Assembly: GCA_965196985.1 (NCBI GenBank) | Contig: CBDALO010000163.1 | Location: forward strand, 62,001-126,000 | From: 2-12-FULL-35-23 sp965196985 | GTDB lineage: Bacteria > Pseudomonadota > Gammaproteobacteria > UBA12402 | Length of the DNA: 64,000 nt | Reading direction: 5' to 3' | Shown here: one piece after another, positions 48,416 to 57,507 of the stretch | Layout: each line of letters begins with the position of its first letter | How positions within the stretch are numbered: position 1 is the first letter of the stretch | The notes under the pieces: model-generated | The model's input: the letters and a program-made list of their open reading frames with translations, nothing else | Told to the model about the DNA's origin: nothing | Databases searched by the model: none | Made by a program: the position numbers and the translations under genes

Positions 48416-48448
48416 ATTTTACCTTAGTACTGAAAACACTACCTTAAA
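48416..48448 (-). promoter_or_regulatory. Degenerate PmrA-like promoter of the coiled-coil gene
   Basis: Gene strand: TTTAAG-GTAGT-GTTTTC (48432-48448), 10 bp, then TAAAAT (48416-48421). Spacing equals that of the kinase promoters but the second half-site matches poorly. Confidence 0.4.
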
Positions 48449-48687
48449 GGAAAAAATGCGATAATGTGGTAGTAGACTTTTCAAACCCTGTTCTCCATAC
48501 CCATGATAAAACTATTCTTTAACCTGCCACTTTTCCCAGATAAAAAAACCAACATCACTTTGACTGATAATAGCTTTCCTACTAAAAACCAAACCTAAAT
48601 AAAATCATAAAATAACACCTGCTCAACCTAGTAAACAATCCAAGTCAGCTCAAGAAGTAAACACCAACAAAGAACCAGCAAAGATAC

Positions 48688-48716
48688 TTGCAAAACCACA
48701 TGTACTCATGTAGCAT
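48688..48716 (+). promoter_or_regulatory. trpR-trp operon promoter with probable TrpR operator
   Basis: -35 TTGCAA (48688-48693), 17-bp spacer, -10 TAGCAT (48711-48716). Palindrome ACATG-TACT-CATGT (48698-48711) fills the spacer, where a bound repressor would block RNA polymerase. The half-site GTACT is reminiscent of the E. coli trp operator ends (GTACTAGTT). The leader to the trpR ATG is about 25 bases. Confidence 0.6.
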
Positions 48717-48740
48717 TACATTAACAGATGAGGAGACGCC

Positions 48741-49022
48741 ATGAAAAACAAAGCTGAAGATGGTTGGTGGGATTTAATTAAGCTGGTCAACCGAGTTAAA
48801 GGTGAAGAAAGATTAGAAGAGCTTTTTCAACTACTCTTTACCCATGAAGAACGCCATGACCTAGCTAAACGCCTATTAATCATTCAGGCTTTAATTAAAG
48901 CAGAGCAGCCACAACGGGAATTAGCCCAGCAGCTTAATGTCAGTATTGCTAAGATTACCCGTGGTTCAAATGCTTTAAAGGAAATTGATAGCAAACTACA
49001 AGAGATTTTAAAAAAGAGTTAA
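48741..49022 (+). CDS. trpR: Trp operon repressor
   Basis: 93 residues. The helix-turn-helix QRELAQQLNVSIAKITRGSNALK and preceding LFTHEERHDLAKRLLIIQALI match TrpR closely (E. coli: [23 protein letters not shown]). A tryptophan-activated dimeric repressor. GAGGAG lies 8 bases before the ATG. It is the first gene of the trp cluster, 20 bases before trpE, so it probably represses its own operon. In E. coli trpR is unlinked. Confidence 0.95.
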   Translation: MKNKAEDGWWDLIKLVNRVKGEERLEELFQLLFTHEERHDLAKRLLIIQALIKAEQPQRELAQQLNVSIAKITRGSNALKEIDSKLQEILKKS

Positions 49023-49042
49023 AAACCTAACGAGGAAGCAAC

Positions 49043-50473
49043 ATGTTTAAAAAGCTCAATTTCAAAGAATTTAGCGAACTTGCCAAACTAGGCCAAAATG
49101 TCGCAGTCTACTTAGAGGCACCCGGCGACAACCTTACACCCATTAGCGCCTACCAAACACTCGGTGAACTGAGCAAAGGCGCCACTTTATTAGAGTCCTC
49201 ACCAAATAGCGGCCAGCAAGCACGATTTTCTTTTATTGGCATTGACCCTATCGCTCACTGTGATTGCAAAAATGATCATGATGCATTAGAGAAGCTTAAA
49301 GCTTTTCATCAGCAACAACACTGCACTTTGTCACATTCACTTAGTGGCTTTTTAGGTGGTGTAGTTGGTTTTATTAGCTATGATGCTGTACGAACATTCG
49401 AAAAACTTCCTGATCGCCACCAAGATGAAGTTAACCTACCTGACTTTGCATTCACCAGCTACAAAAGCAACATTACTTTTGACCACCATACCAACAAAAT
49501 TATTATCACTCACCGAGTTAAATTAACTGATAATCCAGAAGCTGACTTTGAAAAAGCAATCAATATCCTAGAAAGCCTTGCTAAACAGTTACAGACACCC
49601 ACAAACAATAGCTCTTCCACAAAAAAAACAACTTCGAATCCCGTTGAGGTCGATATTGATGATGAAACTTATTGCCAAATGGTTGAAAAAGCTAAACGCT
49701 ATATTGAAGCCGGTGATGTCTTTCAAGTTGTTATATCACGTCGCTTCCAAAAAAAACTCTCTGTCACACCCTTTGAAGTCTATCGGGCTTTACGTATGGC
49801 AAGCCCTGCTCCCTACTTGTTTTATATTGATCGTGGCGACACTGTAATCACTGGTGCCTCCCCTGAAAAACTTATCGCCATCGAAGACGGCGAAGTTAGC
49901 TCTTTTCCCATTGCTGGCACCAGACCACGCAGTGAAGACCCTGAACAAAATGCACTAATGGAAGAAGAGTTATTGAACGATGAAAAAGAAACAGCTGAAC
50001 ATGTCATGTTAGTTGATCTGGCTCGCAATGACTTAGGTAGAACCTGCGAACCAGGCAGTGTTATAGTAAAAAGCTTTAAGCATGTCCAAAATTTCTCACA
50101 TGTTATGCACATTACTTCCGAGGTTATCGGCACTGTAAGAAAAGGGACAAATCCTTTTGATGTGCTAAAAGCAGCTTTCCCTGCTGGTACCCTTAGCGGC
50201 GCCCCAAAAATTCGTGCTATGGAGATTATTGATGAACTAGAAAGCTCAAAACGAGGTGCTTATGGTGGTGTCATTTGCTTTGTTGACAATAATAGCAACC
50301 TCAATAGCTGCATTACTATCCGCACAGCCGTAATTAAAGATGGCATTGCAACAATACGAGCAGGCGGCGGAATTGTTTATGACTCCAATCCCCAAGCTGA
50401 GGCTGATGAGACTCGACATAAAGCACGCTCTGTACTCAGCGCCATTGAAATTGCTGAAGGAGGCCTGGCATGA
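49043..50473 (+). CDS. trpE: Anthranilate synthase component I
   Basis: 476 residues. Converts chorismate and ammonia to anthranilate. The N-terminal region carries the tryptophan feedback site (ATLLESSPNSG). The chorismate-binding domain has DVFQVVISRRFQ, FPIAGTRPR, NEKETAEHVMLVDLARNDLGR-type motif and FPAGTLSGAPKIRAMEIIDELE. Frame complete. Its stop overlaps trpG (ATGA). Start ATG has GAGGAAG upstream. Confidence 0.97.
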   Translation: MFKKLNFKEFSELAKLGQNVAVYLEAPGDNLTPISAYQTLGELSKGATLLESSPNSGQQARFSFIGIDPIAHCDCKNDHDALEKLKAFHQQQHCTLSHSLSGFLGGVVGFISYDAVRTFEKLPDRHQDEVNLPDFAFTSYKSNITFDHHTNKIIITHRVKLTDNPEADFEKAINILESLAKQLQTPTNNSSSTKKTTSNPVEVDIDDETYCQMVEKAKRYIEAGDVFQVVISRRFQKKLSVTPFEVYRALRMASPAPYLFYIDRGDTVITGASPEKLIAIEDGEVSSFPIAGTRPRSEDPEQNALMEEELLNDEKETAEHVMLVDLARNDLGRTCEPGSVIVKSFKHVQNFSHVMHITSEVIGTVRKGTNPFDVLKAAFPAGTLSGAPKIRAMEIIDELESSKRGAYGGVICFVDNNSNLNSCITIRTAVIKDGIATIRAGGGIVYDSNPQAEADETRHKARSVLSAIEIAEGGLA

Positions 50474-51060
50474 TTCTACTAATTGATAATTACGATAGCT
50501 TTACTTACAATCTTTATCAACTGCTTACTAGCACAGGCACCGAAACAAAAGTAGTTCGCAATGACAAAATTACTTTAGATGAAATAGCAACGTTAAATCC
50601 TCAAGGCATTGTACTTTCACCGGGCCCTGGCCGGCCCGAACAAGCAGGTATTTGCTTAAGCCTTATCAAACAATTTGCTTCGACTATACCCTTACTAGGC
50701 GTCTGCTTGGGACATCAAGCTATTGGACAAGCTTTCGGTGGCACTATTGAACAAGCACCTGAGATCATTCACGGTAAAGCCAGTTACATTTTTCATAATA
50801 ATCAAGATCTATTACATGGTCTGCCTGAGCCATTCAAAGCCGCTCGCTATCACTCCCTTTGTATCAGCCGCCATGAGCTACCTTCTGAATTGATTGTTAG
50901 CGCCGAAGATAAGAACTGGCTTATCATGGCGCTAAAACATCAAAGCTACCCTTGCTTCGGCATACAGTTTCACCCCGAATCAATTATTAGCGAACACGGC
51001 AAACAGTTATTAGGAAACTTTCTTAATCTTTGTCAAAGACATAGCTTAACCACCGCCTAG
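50470..51060 (+). CDS. trpG: Anthranilate synthase component II (glutamine amidotransferase)
   Basis: 196 residues, class-I glutamine amidotransferase supplying ammonia to TrpE. Nucleophile cysteine in LLGVCLGHQAIGQAFGG; His-Glu pair in GIQFHPESIISEHG; VLSPGPGRPEQAG oxyanion loop. It is separate from TrpD rather than fused. May also serve folate synthesis as PabA. Four-base overlap with trpE implies translational coupling. Confidence 0.97.
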   Translation: MILLIDNYDSFTYNLYQLLTSTGTETKVVRNDKITLDEIATLNPQGIVLSPGPGRPEQAGICLSLIKQFASTIPLLGVCLGHQAIGQAFGGTIEQAPEIIHGKASYIFHNNQDLLHGLPEPFKAARYHSLCISRHELPSELIVSAEDKNWLIMALKHQSYPCFGIQFHPESIISEHGKQLLGNFLNLCQRHSLTTA

Positions 51061-51069
51061 GAACCCACC

Positions 51070-52062
51070 ATGTTGACAGAATCATTACAAAAACTTACCC
51101 AACAACAACCACTCAGCCAATTAGAGTCCAAACAGCTAGCGCAAGCCATGCTTGCTGAGCAAACACCAGTAGAACAAATTGCCGCTGCTATGGCATTGCT
51201 TAATTTACAACAAACCAATATTGATATGCTGACTGGAATTGCAACTTGTATGCGTGAGTACATGACTAACGTCAACACACAAAATGCCGTGCTAGATATC
51301 GTTGGTACCGGTGGTGATGGTGCCAACACCATTAATATTTCCACTGGCTCAGCTCTATTACTTTCTGCTTGCGGCGTCTCGGTAGCAAAACATGGCAACA
51401 GAGCTGTTTCCTCACAGTGTGGTTCAGCCGACGTGCTAGAAGCGCTAAGTTTTAAACTAGACAAAAAACCAAAAGCGGTTTCTGAGAGCATTGCTCAACA
51501 TGGATTTGGCTTTTGCTTTGCTCCTTACTTTCACCCTGCTTTATTAAAGCTACGCACCACCCGTAAAACCCTGGGCATTCCAACTATCTTTAATCTAATG
51601 GGCCCTTTGCTAAACCCAGCTAATGCAGAATACTTAATGATAGGCGTTTATAAAGCCGAGCTCATTGAGCTCTTTGCTAAGGTGCTCACACAACTACCAA
51701 TTAAAGCAGCACTTGTTTTTCATAGTGCAGGACTTGATGAGCTAAGCTGCGCCGCTCCTGCTGAAGCATTACTTATCAAAAATCAAAGCATTCAACCTTT
51801 ATTAATTGATGCGCTAAATTATGGGCTACCGCGCTGTAAACTAAGCGAACTAACCGGAGGAAATGCGCAACATAATGCACAGTTATTAATTGAAGTATTT
51901 AGCGGCGCAGAAAATGCTATCGCTAACACACTCATATTAAATGCCGGTGTCGGTTTATTTCTTTACGGCAAATCGAATAATATAAAAGCAGGCGTAGATC
52001 AAGCCCGCAAAATTTTACAATCAGGAAAAGTGTTGGAGCTAATAAAGAAACTGAGCGAATAG
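51070..52062 (+). CDS. trpD: Anthranilate phosphoribosyltransferase
   Basis: 330 residues. Joins anthranilate to PRPP. PRPP/Mg site GTGGDGANTINIST, KHGNRAVSSQCGSADVLEAL, and FNLMGPLLNPANA. Starts 9 bases after trpG. Followed not by trpC directly but by a 670-bp array of hairpin repeats. Confidence 0.97.
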   Translation: MLTESLQKLTQQQPLSQLESKQLAQAMLAEQTPVEQIAAAMALLNLQQTNIDMLTGIATCMREYMTNVNTQNAVLDIVGTGGDGANTINISTGSALLLSACGVSVAKHGNRAVSSQCGSADVLEALSFKLDKKPKAVSESIAQHGFGFCFAPYFHPALLKLRTTRKTLGIPTIFNLMGPLLNPANAEYLMIGVYKAELIELFAKVLTQLPIKAALVFHSAGLDELSCAAPAEALLIKNQSIQPLLIDALNYGLPRCKLSELTGGNAQHNAQLLIEVFSGAENAIANTLILNAGVGLFLYGKSNNIKAGVDQARKILQSGKVLELIKKLSE

Positions 52063-52690
52063 CCCCTTTTTTAAAAGGGCGGCTCGCACAGCGAACGGGT
52101 GATTTAAGGGAAGTTAATTGTTTTATAAATCGACCCTAACCCTCCTTATTCTAAGGAGGGAACGTGCTAGGAAAGCTTGATAGTTACTATGAGCTTAATG
52201 GTTGCTGTGAAGCTTTTAAAACAACAGCCCTTTTTTTAAAAGGGGGCAGCCAAGCGGAAGCGAGGCGGGGGATTTAAGCAAGCTTAAGTATTTTTAAGCC
52301 CTCCCTGCCCCTCCTTATGCTAAGGAGGGGACGTGCTAGGAAAGCTTGATAGTTACTATGAGCTTAATGGTTGCTGTGAAGCTTTTAAAACAACAGCCCC
52401 CTTTTTCAAAAGGGGGCAGCCAAGCGGAAGCGAGGCGGGGGATTTAAGCAAGCTTAAGTATTTTTAAACCCTCCCTGCCCCTCCTTATGCTAAGGAGGGA
52501 ACGCGCTAGGAAAGCTTGATAGTTACTATGAGCTTAATGGTTGCTGTGAAGCTTTTAAAACAACAGCCCCCTTTTTAAAAAGGGGGCAGCCAAGCGGAAG
52601 CGAGGCGGGGGATTTAAGCAAGCTTAAGTATTTTTAAACCCTCCCTGCCCCTCCTTATGCTAAGGAGGGGACGTGCTAGGAAAGCTTGAT
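52063..52690 (+). repeat. Tandem array of about four 170-bp hairpin repeats (family R4) between trpD and trpC
   Basis: Units start near 52063, 52226, 52397 and 52567. Each contains CCCCCTTTTTAAAAAGGGGG-type and CCCCTCCTTATGCTAAGGAGGGG-type stems joined by GCAGCCAAGCGGAAGCGAGG, then GAAAGCTTGATAGTTACTAT. Units 2-4 are nearly identical; unit 1 is diverged. Single copies lie at 56055 and 59290, partial ones at 61658 and 12485. The array fills the gap between two genes of one operon and holds no gene. Confidence 0.85.
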
Positions 52691-52728
52691 AGTTGTTATG
52701 AAACTTAATAAACAAAACAGGAAACACC

Positions 52729-53502
52729 ATGCACAATAAATTAAAAATGATTTTAAAAGACAAGAAAGAACTTATTGCTAAATTAAAACAGCAAAATACA
52801 ATACAACCTCATACTCGACAAAGTCACAAGTCTTTCGAACAAGCTATTAGCCAATCAGGACTAAATGTTATTGCTGAAGTTAAACGGCGCTCACCAAGTC
52901 GCGGTGATCTAGCAACCATAGCCGACCCTGTACAACTAGCCAAAAACTATGCCACACAAGGCGCTAGTGCTGTTTCTGTGCTCACAGACGCGCACTTCTC
53001 TGGCACCATTGAAGACTTAACTCAAGTCACTCAGGCACTCAAGAACTCCAACTGCTGTGTTCTACGCAAAGACTTTGTTATCGACACCGTGCAAATTGAT
53101 GAAGCTATTAAGGCAAATGCCGATGCGATTTTACTCATCGTTGCCGTATTACAACGGCAAACCAAAGACTTCCTTCACTACTGCCAAGAAAAAAATATCG
53201 ATGCACTTGTTGAAGTTCACACTGAAGCGGATCTTGAAATAGCACTTGCTGCTGGCGCCAAAATAATCGGTGTTAATAATCGTGACTTAACAACGTTTGA
53301 AGTCGACACACAGCGCGCTTTAGAGATTAAACAAGCCATTCCTGCTGACAAAGTTTCTATAGCAGAATCAGGAATCTTTACTGCAGAGCTAGCCAATAAC
53401 TATCAGCTAGCTGGCTTTAACGCCATTCTAGTTGGCGAAGCACTAGTTACGACTGATAATCCAGGAAAACTTATTAAAGAGTTCAGAGGCAATCATGGCT
53501 AG
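52729..53502 (+). CDS. trpC: Indole-3-glycerol-phosphate synthase
   Basis: 257 residues, monofunctional (not fused to TrpF as in E. coli). Converts CdRP to indole-3-glycerol phosphate. NVIAEVKRRSPSRGDL with catalytic Glu/Lys, CVLRKDFVID with the general-acid lysine, IGVNNRDLTTFEVD and SIAESGI phosphate-binding motifs. AGGAAACACC precedes the ATG. It is the first gene after the repeat array. Confidence 0.97.
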   Translation: MHNKLKMILKDKKELIAKLKQQNTIQPHTRQSHKSFEQAISQSGLNVIAEVKRRSPSRGDLATIADPVQLAKNYATQGASAVSVLTDAHFSGTIEDLTQVTQALKNSNCCVLRKDFVIDTVQIDEAIKANADAILLIVAVLQRQTKDFLHYCQEKNIDALVEVHTEADLEIALAAGAKIIGVNNRDLTTFEVDTQRALEIKQAIPADKVSIAESGIFTAELANNYQLAGFNAILVGEALVTTDNPGKLIKEFRGNHG

Positions 53503-54121
53503 ACCACTTATAAAAATCTGCGGCATTACCACACCCGAACAGGCTAGCCAAATCATCAAGCTTGGCGCTGACCATATTGGGCTAGTTTTTTTTGCCCATT
53601 CACCACGCAATATTAGGAGTAAGCAGCAAGCCAAAGAGATCGTTCAGGCTGCTAACGAGCAAGGAGGTCAAGTTGTTGCTGTATTTAAGGGAGTTGAAAT
53701 AAGTGAGGCACTAATACTTTGTAACGAACTGAAACTACAAACCATTCAGATCCATGACGACAATGCATTAGAACTGGCTCACCTAATTCCTTCTTCACTC
53801 CAAAAACTACTCGCTGTCCCAGTCGCCAAAAATATTACTAAGAAACCACCTAAAGAAAACTTTAATCTTGATAGAGACTTTTTATTATTTGATGGCAAAA
53901 TACCTGGCTCAGGCCAGCGGTTTGATAAAGCATACTTTACGCGCCCTGATGCTAGATTTTTTATCGCAGGTGGGCTTAACCCTAACAATATCAGCGAAAT
54001 TATTACACACTTTCAACCCAATGGTGTTGACGTTTCAACTGGTGTTGAATCATCACCAGGCCTCAAAGATATAGAACTGGTAAAACGCTTTATTGCGGAG
54101 GTAACACAACATGCCAACTAA
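53495..54121 (+). CDS. trpF: Phosphoribosylanthranilate isomerase
   Basis: 208 residues, TIM barrel. Motifs IKICGITTPEQA (catalytic cysteine), GLVFFAHSPRNI, and late FDGKIPGSGQRFD with the catalytic aspartate, then GGLNPNNI and GVDVSTGVESSPGLKD. Its start overlaps trpC by 8 bases, its end overlaps trpB by 11 bases. Confidence 0.97.
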   Translation: MARPLIKICGITTPEQASQIIKLGADHIGLVFFAHSPRNIRSKQQAKEIVQAANEQGGQVVAVFKGVEISEALILCNELKLQTIQIHDDNALELAHLIPSSLQKLLAVPVAKNITKKPPKENFNLDRDFLLFDGKIPGSGQRFDKAYFTRPDARFFIAGGLNPNNISEIITHFQPNGVDVSTGVESSPGLKDIELVKRFIAEVTQHAN

Positions 54122-55289
54122 TAGCAAAACCCATTACGGTGAGTTTGGTGGCCAACATATCCCAGAAATATTAGTTGGCCCAATCAAAGAGCTTGAATAC
54201 GGCTTTGAAAATATCGTTGTAAGTGATGAATTTCAAAATGAACTACTTGAGCTACTCACTAACTACGTTGGCCGCCCCACTGCTTTAACTGAAGTTACAC
54301 ATTTTAGCCAAGCCATCAGAGGACCAAGGATTTTTTTAAAACGTGAGGACCTGCTACATACTGGCGCACATAAAATCAACAACGCCTTAGGCCAATGCCT
54401 ACTTGCTAAAAAACTTGGTAAAACTCGCATTATTGCTGAAACGGGTGCTGGACAACATGGTGTTGCAACTGCCACTGCCTGTGCTTACTTAGGATTAGGC
54501 TGTGATATCTATATGGGCGCAATTGATATGGAACGACAACGCCCTAACGTTGAAAAAATGCGCCTGCTAGGTGCCGAAGTTCACGCCGTATACTCTGGCT
54601 CAAAAACGCTAAAATCAGCGGTTAATGAAGCACTGCGCACTTGGTCTGCACACTATGCCAACGCTCATTATTGTCTAGGTTCGGCATTGGGCCCTTATCC
54701 TTTCCCACAGCTTGCGGCTTACTTTCACCGCGTTATTGGTGAAGAAGCTCGTCGACAGTTACTTGAGCGCACCAATCAACTCCCAACCGCAGCTATTGCC
54801 TGTGTTGGCGGCGGCTCGAATGCGATTGGTTTATTTCAGGCTTTCCTTGCTGATAACGTCAAGCTTATTGGCGTTGAAGCTGGTGGCCACGGTAACAAGC
54901 TAGGCGAACATGCCGCACGCTTTAGTGGTGGATCACCAGGCATTGTTCATGGCAACTACACCTACGTTCTACAGGATGAAAATGGCCAAATTGCTGAAAC
55001 CGCCTCGATTTCAGCGGGCCTTGATTACCCTGCTATTGGCCCACAACATGCCGAGCTTTACTGCTCTGGCCGCGCCCAATACGTTAACGCTAGTGATGAT
55101 GAAGCCCTTGCTGCCTTTAAACTATTAACCCGCACTGAAGGTATCATCCCTGCCCTAGAGTCTTCACATGCTTTAGCCTACGTTTGCCGCACAGCCAAAA
55201 ATTATAAAGATGATGATATTTTATTAATCAATCTATCAGGACGCGGTGACAAAGATCTACCACAACTCTTTGCTAAGGAGCTTTTGTAA
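54111..55289 (+). CDS. trpB: Tryptophan synthase beta chain
   Basis: 392 residues. PLP enzyme joining indole and serine. Lys of Schiff base in LLHTGAHKINNALGQ; phosphate loop CVGGGSNAIG; ETGAGQHGVATA with the catalytic Glu; C-terminal LLINLSGRGDKD. TrpB1 type, expected to pair with the adjacent trpA. Start and stop overlap neighbours (last base shared with the trpA ATG). Confidence 0.98.
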   Translation: MPTNSKTHYGEFGGQHIPEILVGPIKELEYGFENIVVSDEFQNELLELLTNYVGRPTALTEVTHFSQAIRGPRIFLKREDLLHTGAHKINNALGQCLLAKKLGKTRIIAETGAGQHGVATATACAYLGLGCDIYMGAIDMERQRPNVEKMRLLGAEVHAVYSGSKTLKSAVNEALRTWSAHYANAHYCLGSALGPYPFPQLAAYFHRVIGEEARRQLLERTNQLPTAAIACVGGGSNAIGLFQAFLADNVKLIGVEAGGHGNKLGEHAARFSGGSPGIVHGNYTYVLQDENGQIAETASISAGLDYPAIGPQHAELYCSGRAQYVNASDDEALAAFKLLTRTEGIIPALESSHALAYVCRTAKNYKDDDILLINLSGRGDKDLPQLFAKELL

Positions 55290-56050
55290 TGAATCGCTTT
55301 GAAAAACTTTTTGCACAACAAAAAGCTTTTGTCGGTTATCTAACCACAGGCCATAAGGGACTTGAAGACTCCCTACAAGCGGCTCAAGCTCTCATTGCTG
55401 GCGGTGTTAACCTCCTTGAAATAGGCGTCCCTTTCTCTGACCCCACCGCAGACGGCCCTGTTATCGAAGCAGCTATGGAAGAAGCACTTGCCAATGGTAC
55501 TCGTTTAGCTGATGCCATTGAGCTAGGTCGACAACTACGCCAACAATACCCAGATTTACCTTTGGTGCTTTTTAGTTATTTTAACCCGCTTTTTAAAGCA
55601 CTAGATCAGGATATTTTAAGGAATCTCAACCGCGCAGGCTTTGATGGCTTACTTATTGTCGATCTAAATATCGATGAGGCTAATGACTTTATTGCTCAAT
55701 GCCAAACCAAACACTTAGCCTCTATTTTTGTTGTCACACCAGATACCGATAAAGAACGATTTGCTGCAATTAACGACAAGGCTAGCGGTTTTATTTACTA
55801 TGCCTGTCGAAAAGGCACTACTGGCATAAAAAAAGATCTCCCAGAGGATTTCGAGCTGCGTATCAATCAGTTAAAATCGCAAACTAATTTGCCGATAGTT
55901 GCTGGCTTTGGCATTGCTGATCGCGAAGCCGCCACCAAAGTCCTTAAACATGCTAATGGCTTTGTGGTGGGCTCTAAATTTGTTGATGCGATTAGCCGTG
56001 GGATAAGCTTTGATGGATTACGCGAACTTGCTGCTTCGTTGCGGCCATAA
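55289..56050 (+). CDS. trpA: Tryptophan synthase alpha chain
   Basis: 253 residues, TIM barrel cleaving indole-3-glycerol phosphate. Catalytic Glu and Asp in LLEIGVPFSDPTADGPVI. Loop 6 region reads YYACRKGTTGIKKD where E. coli has SRAGVTG, a slightly unusual variant. GSKFVDAI is the phosphate-binding end. It is read from TAATG, coupled to trpB. Confidence 0.97.
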   Translation: MNRFEKLFAQQKAFVGYLTTGHKGLEDSLQAAQALIAGGVNLLEIGVPFSDPTADGPVIEAAMEEALANGTRLADAIELGRQLRQQYPDLPLVLFSYFNPLFKALDQDILRNLNRAGFDGLLIVDLNIDEANDFIAQCQTKHLASIFVVTPDTDKERFAAINDKASGFIYYACRKGTTGIKKDLPEDFELRINQLKSQTNLPIVAGFGIADREAATKVLKHANGFVVGSKFVDAISRGISFDGLRELAASLRP

Positions 56051-56054
56051 AATA

Positions 56055-56265
56055 ACCTCTTTAGAAGAAAGAGGCGGCAAGGTAAGAGGCTTTAGGGATG
56101 ATTGTTTAATTAAATAAATCCTCCCTGTCCCTCCTTATTCTAAGGAGGGGATGTACTATGAAAGCTTGATAGTTACCATGAGCTTAATAGTTGCTGTAAA
56201 GTTTTTAAAATAACGCTCCCTTTTTAAAGGGGGGCAGCCGAGCGGATGCGAGGCGGGGGATTAAA
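56055..56265 (+). repeat. Hairpin repeat family R4, single copy between trpA and aroF
   Basis: Contains CCCTCCTTATTCTAAGGAGGGG, the GAAAGCTTGATAGTTACCAT word, and CTCCCTTTTTAAAGGGGGGC followed by AGCCGAGCGGATGCGAGGCG. Same layout as the trpD-trpC units. Confidence 0.75.
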
Positions 56266-56289
56266 ACAAACTTAACCAAAGGAAAACAC

Positions 56290-57336
56290 ATGTTACTCAC
56301 ATTAGAAAAAGAAATTAGCCTCAGCAAGATGAATGAACTCATCAATCGCTTACAGTGGATGGGCTTTCAAGTTGTTAAAGGCATCGACAACAAAGGCCAT
56401 GATACATTGGGCTTAGTTGGCAATACCAACAAAAACATCAATGCTGAAGCGTTCAATGAACTACCAGGTGTTATTGAAGTTAACCCAATGAATAGCGCTT
56501 ACAAGCTCGTTGGTACCGACTTTAGAAAACAACCTAGTGTAATTAACTGCCGGGGCTTAGATATCGGCGGCACTGGCGTTGTGATTATTGCTGGTTCTTG
56601 CTCAGTTGAATCGGAAGAACAAATTATGAAAACAGCCGAAATGGTCTCAGCCTGTGGCGCAACTATCTTACGCGGCGGCGCTTACAAGCCTCGCACTTCA
56701 CCTTATGACTTTCAAGGCCTTGGTGAAGTTGGCTTAAAGTATCTCCGTCAAGCAGCTGACGCTCATGGCATGTTATGTATTTCAGAAGTCATGGATACCG
56801 CTGACGTCGACCAGGTTGCTAGCTATGTTGATATCCTCCAAGTTGGCGCTCGTAATATGCAAAACTACAACTTACTTAAACGACTAGGCAAGGCAGGCAA
56901 ACCCGTGATGCTCAAACGTGGCTTTGCTGCTACTTATCGTGAATTCTTGCTTGCTGCAGAATACATCTTAAGTGCTGGCAACCCCGATGTATTGCTTTGT
57001 GAACGAGGCATTCGCACCTTCGAAACTTACACGCGTAACACCCTTGATATTGCTGCCGCACCTATTTTACATGAGCTAAGCCATTTGCCGGTTATTATCG
57101 ACCCGAGTCATGGCGTTGGTATCCGCAATATGGTTGCGCCCATGACTCGCGCTTCAGTTGCGGCAGGTGCTGATGGTTTGATTATTGAAACTCACCCCGA
57201 TCCTGATAACGCCTTATCTGATGCACAACAAACGATTAGTCCGGCAACTTTACAAGAGATTATGAACTCAATTGACCCAATTGCTCATGCTATCGATCGC
57301 AGCATTACTAAGGAGTTTAAACGTAGCTCTCTTTAG
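56290..57336 (+). CDS. aroF: 3-Deoxy-7-phosphoheptulonate (DAHP) synthase, AroA-beta type
   Basis: 348 residues. First step of the shikimate pathway, from PEP and erythrose 4-phosphate. Residues 1-70 form a ferredoxin-like regulatory domain (MNELINRLQWMGFQVV), as in the Thermotoga-type enzyme. The barrel has VVIIAGSCSVES, LRGGAYKPRTSPYDFQG, VMLKRGFAATYREFLLAAEYI and IIDPSHGVG with the metal His. This is unlike the AroG/F/H of E. coli. AAAGGAAAAC precedes the start. Confidence 0.95.
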   Translation: MLLTLEKEISLSKMNELINRLQWMGFQVVKGIDNKGHDTLGLVGNTNKNINAEAFNELPGVIEVNPMNSAYKLVGTDFRKQPSVINCRGLDIGGTGVVIIAGSCSVESEEQIMKTAEMVSACGATILRGGAYKPRTSPYDFQGLGEVGLKYLRQAADAHGMLCISEVMDTADVDQVASYVDILQVGARNMQNYNLLKRLGKAGKPVMLKRGFAATYREFLLAAEYILSAGNPDVLLCERGIRTFETYTRNTLDIAAAPILHELSHLPVIIDPSHGVGIRNMVAPMTRASVAAGADGLIIETHPDPDNALSDAQQTISPATLQEIMNSIDPIAHAIDRSITKEFKRSSL

Positions 57337-57341
57337 AACTT

Positions 57342-57440
57342 GTAGCCCGGATTAAAAATGCGAAGCATTTGATAATCCAGGGCGAAGTGTTTGTATTAAC
57401 CCCGGATTATCAGGCGTTACACGCCTTCAATCCGGGCTAC
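57342..57440. repeat. GTAGCCCGG-type palindromic repeat (family R2), copy 3
   Basis: GTAGCCCGGATTAAAAATGC at one end and TCAATCCGGGCTAC at the other form a long stem, with two further inner stems. It lies between aroF and aroA. Confidence 0.75.
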
Positions 57441-57507
57441 AAGCTTACCCTAAGGAGAGAACGTAAAAGCATTAACAGAAAACAAAACCTAAACGAGCAA
57501 ATAGAAC

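Noticed and set aside
52063..52690. The hairpin array in the trp operon as a possible CRISPR array
   Set aside because: Units are about 170 bp, repeated almost whole without unique spacers, and no cas gene is near.
49822..54475. Several 60-100-codon minus-strand frames in the trp genes
   Set aside because: Opposite-strand shadows of well-identified trp genes.
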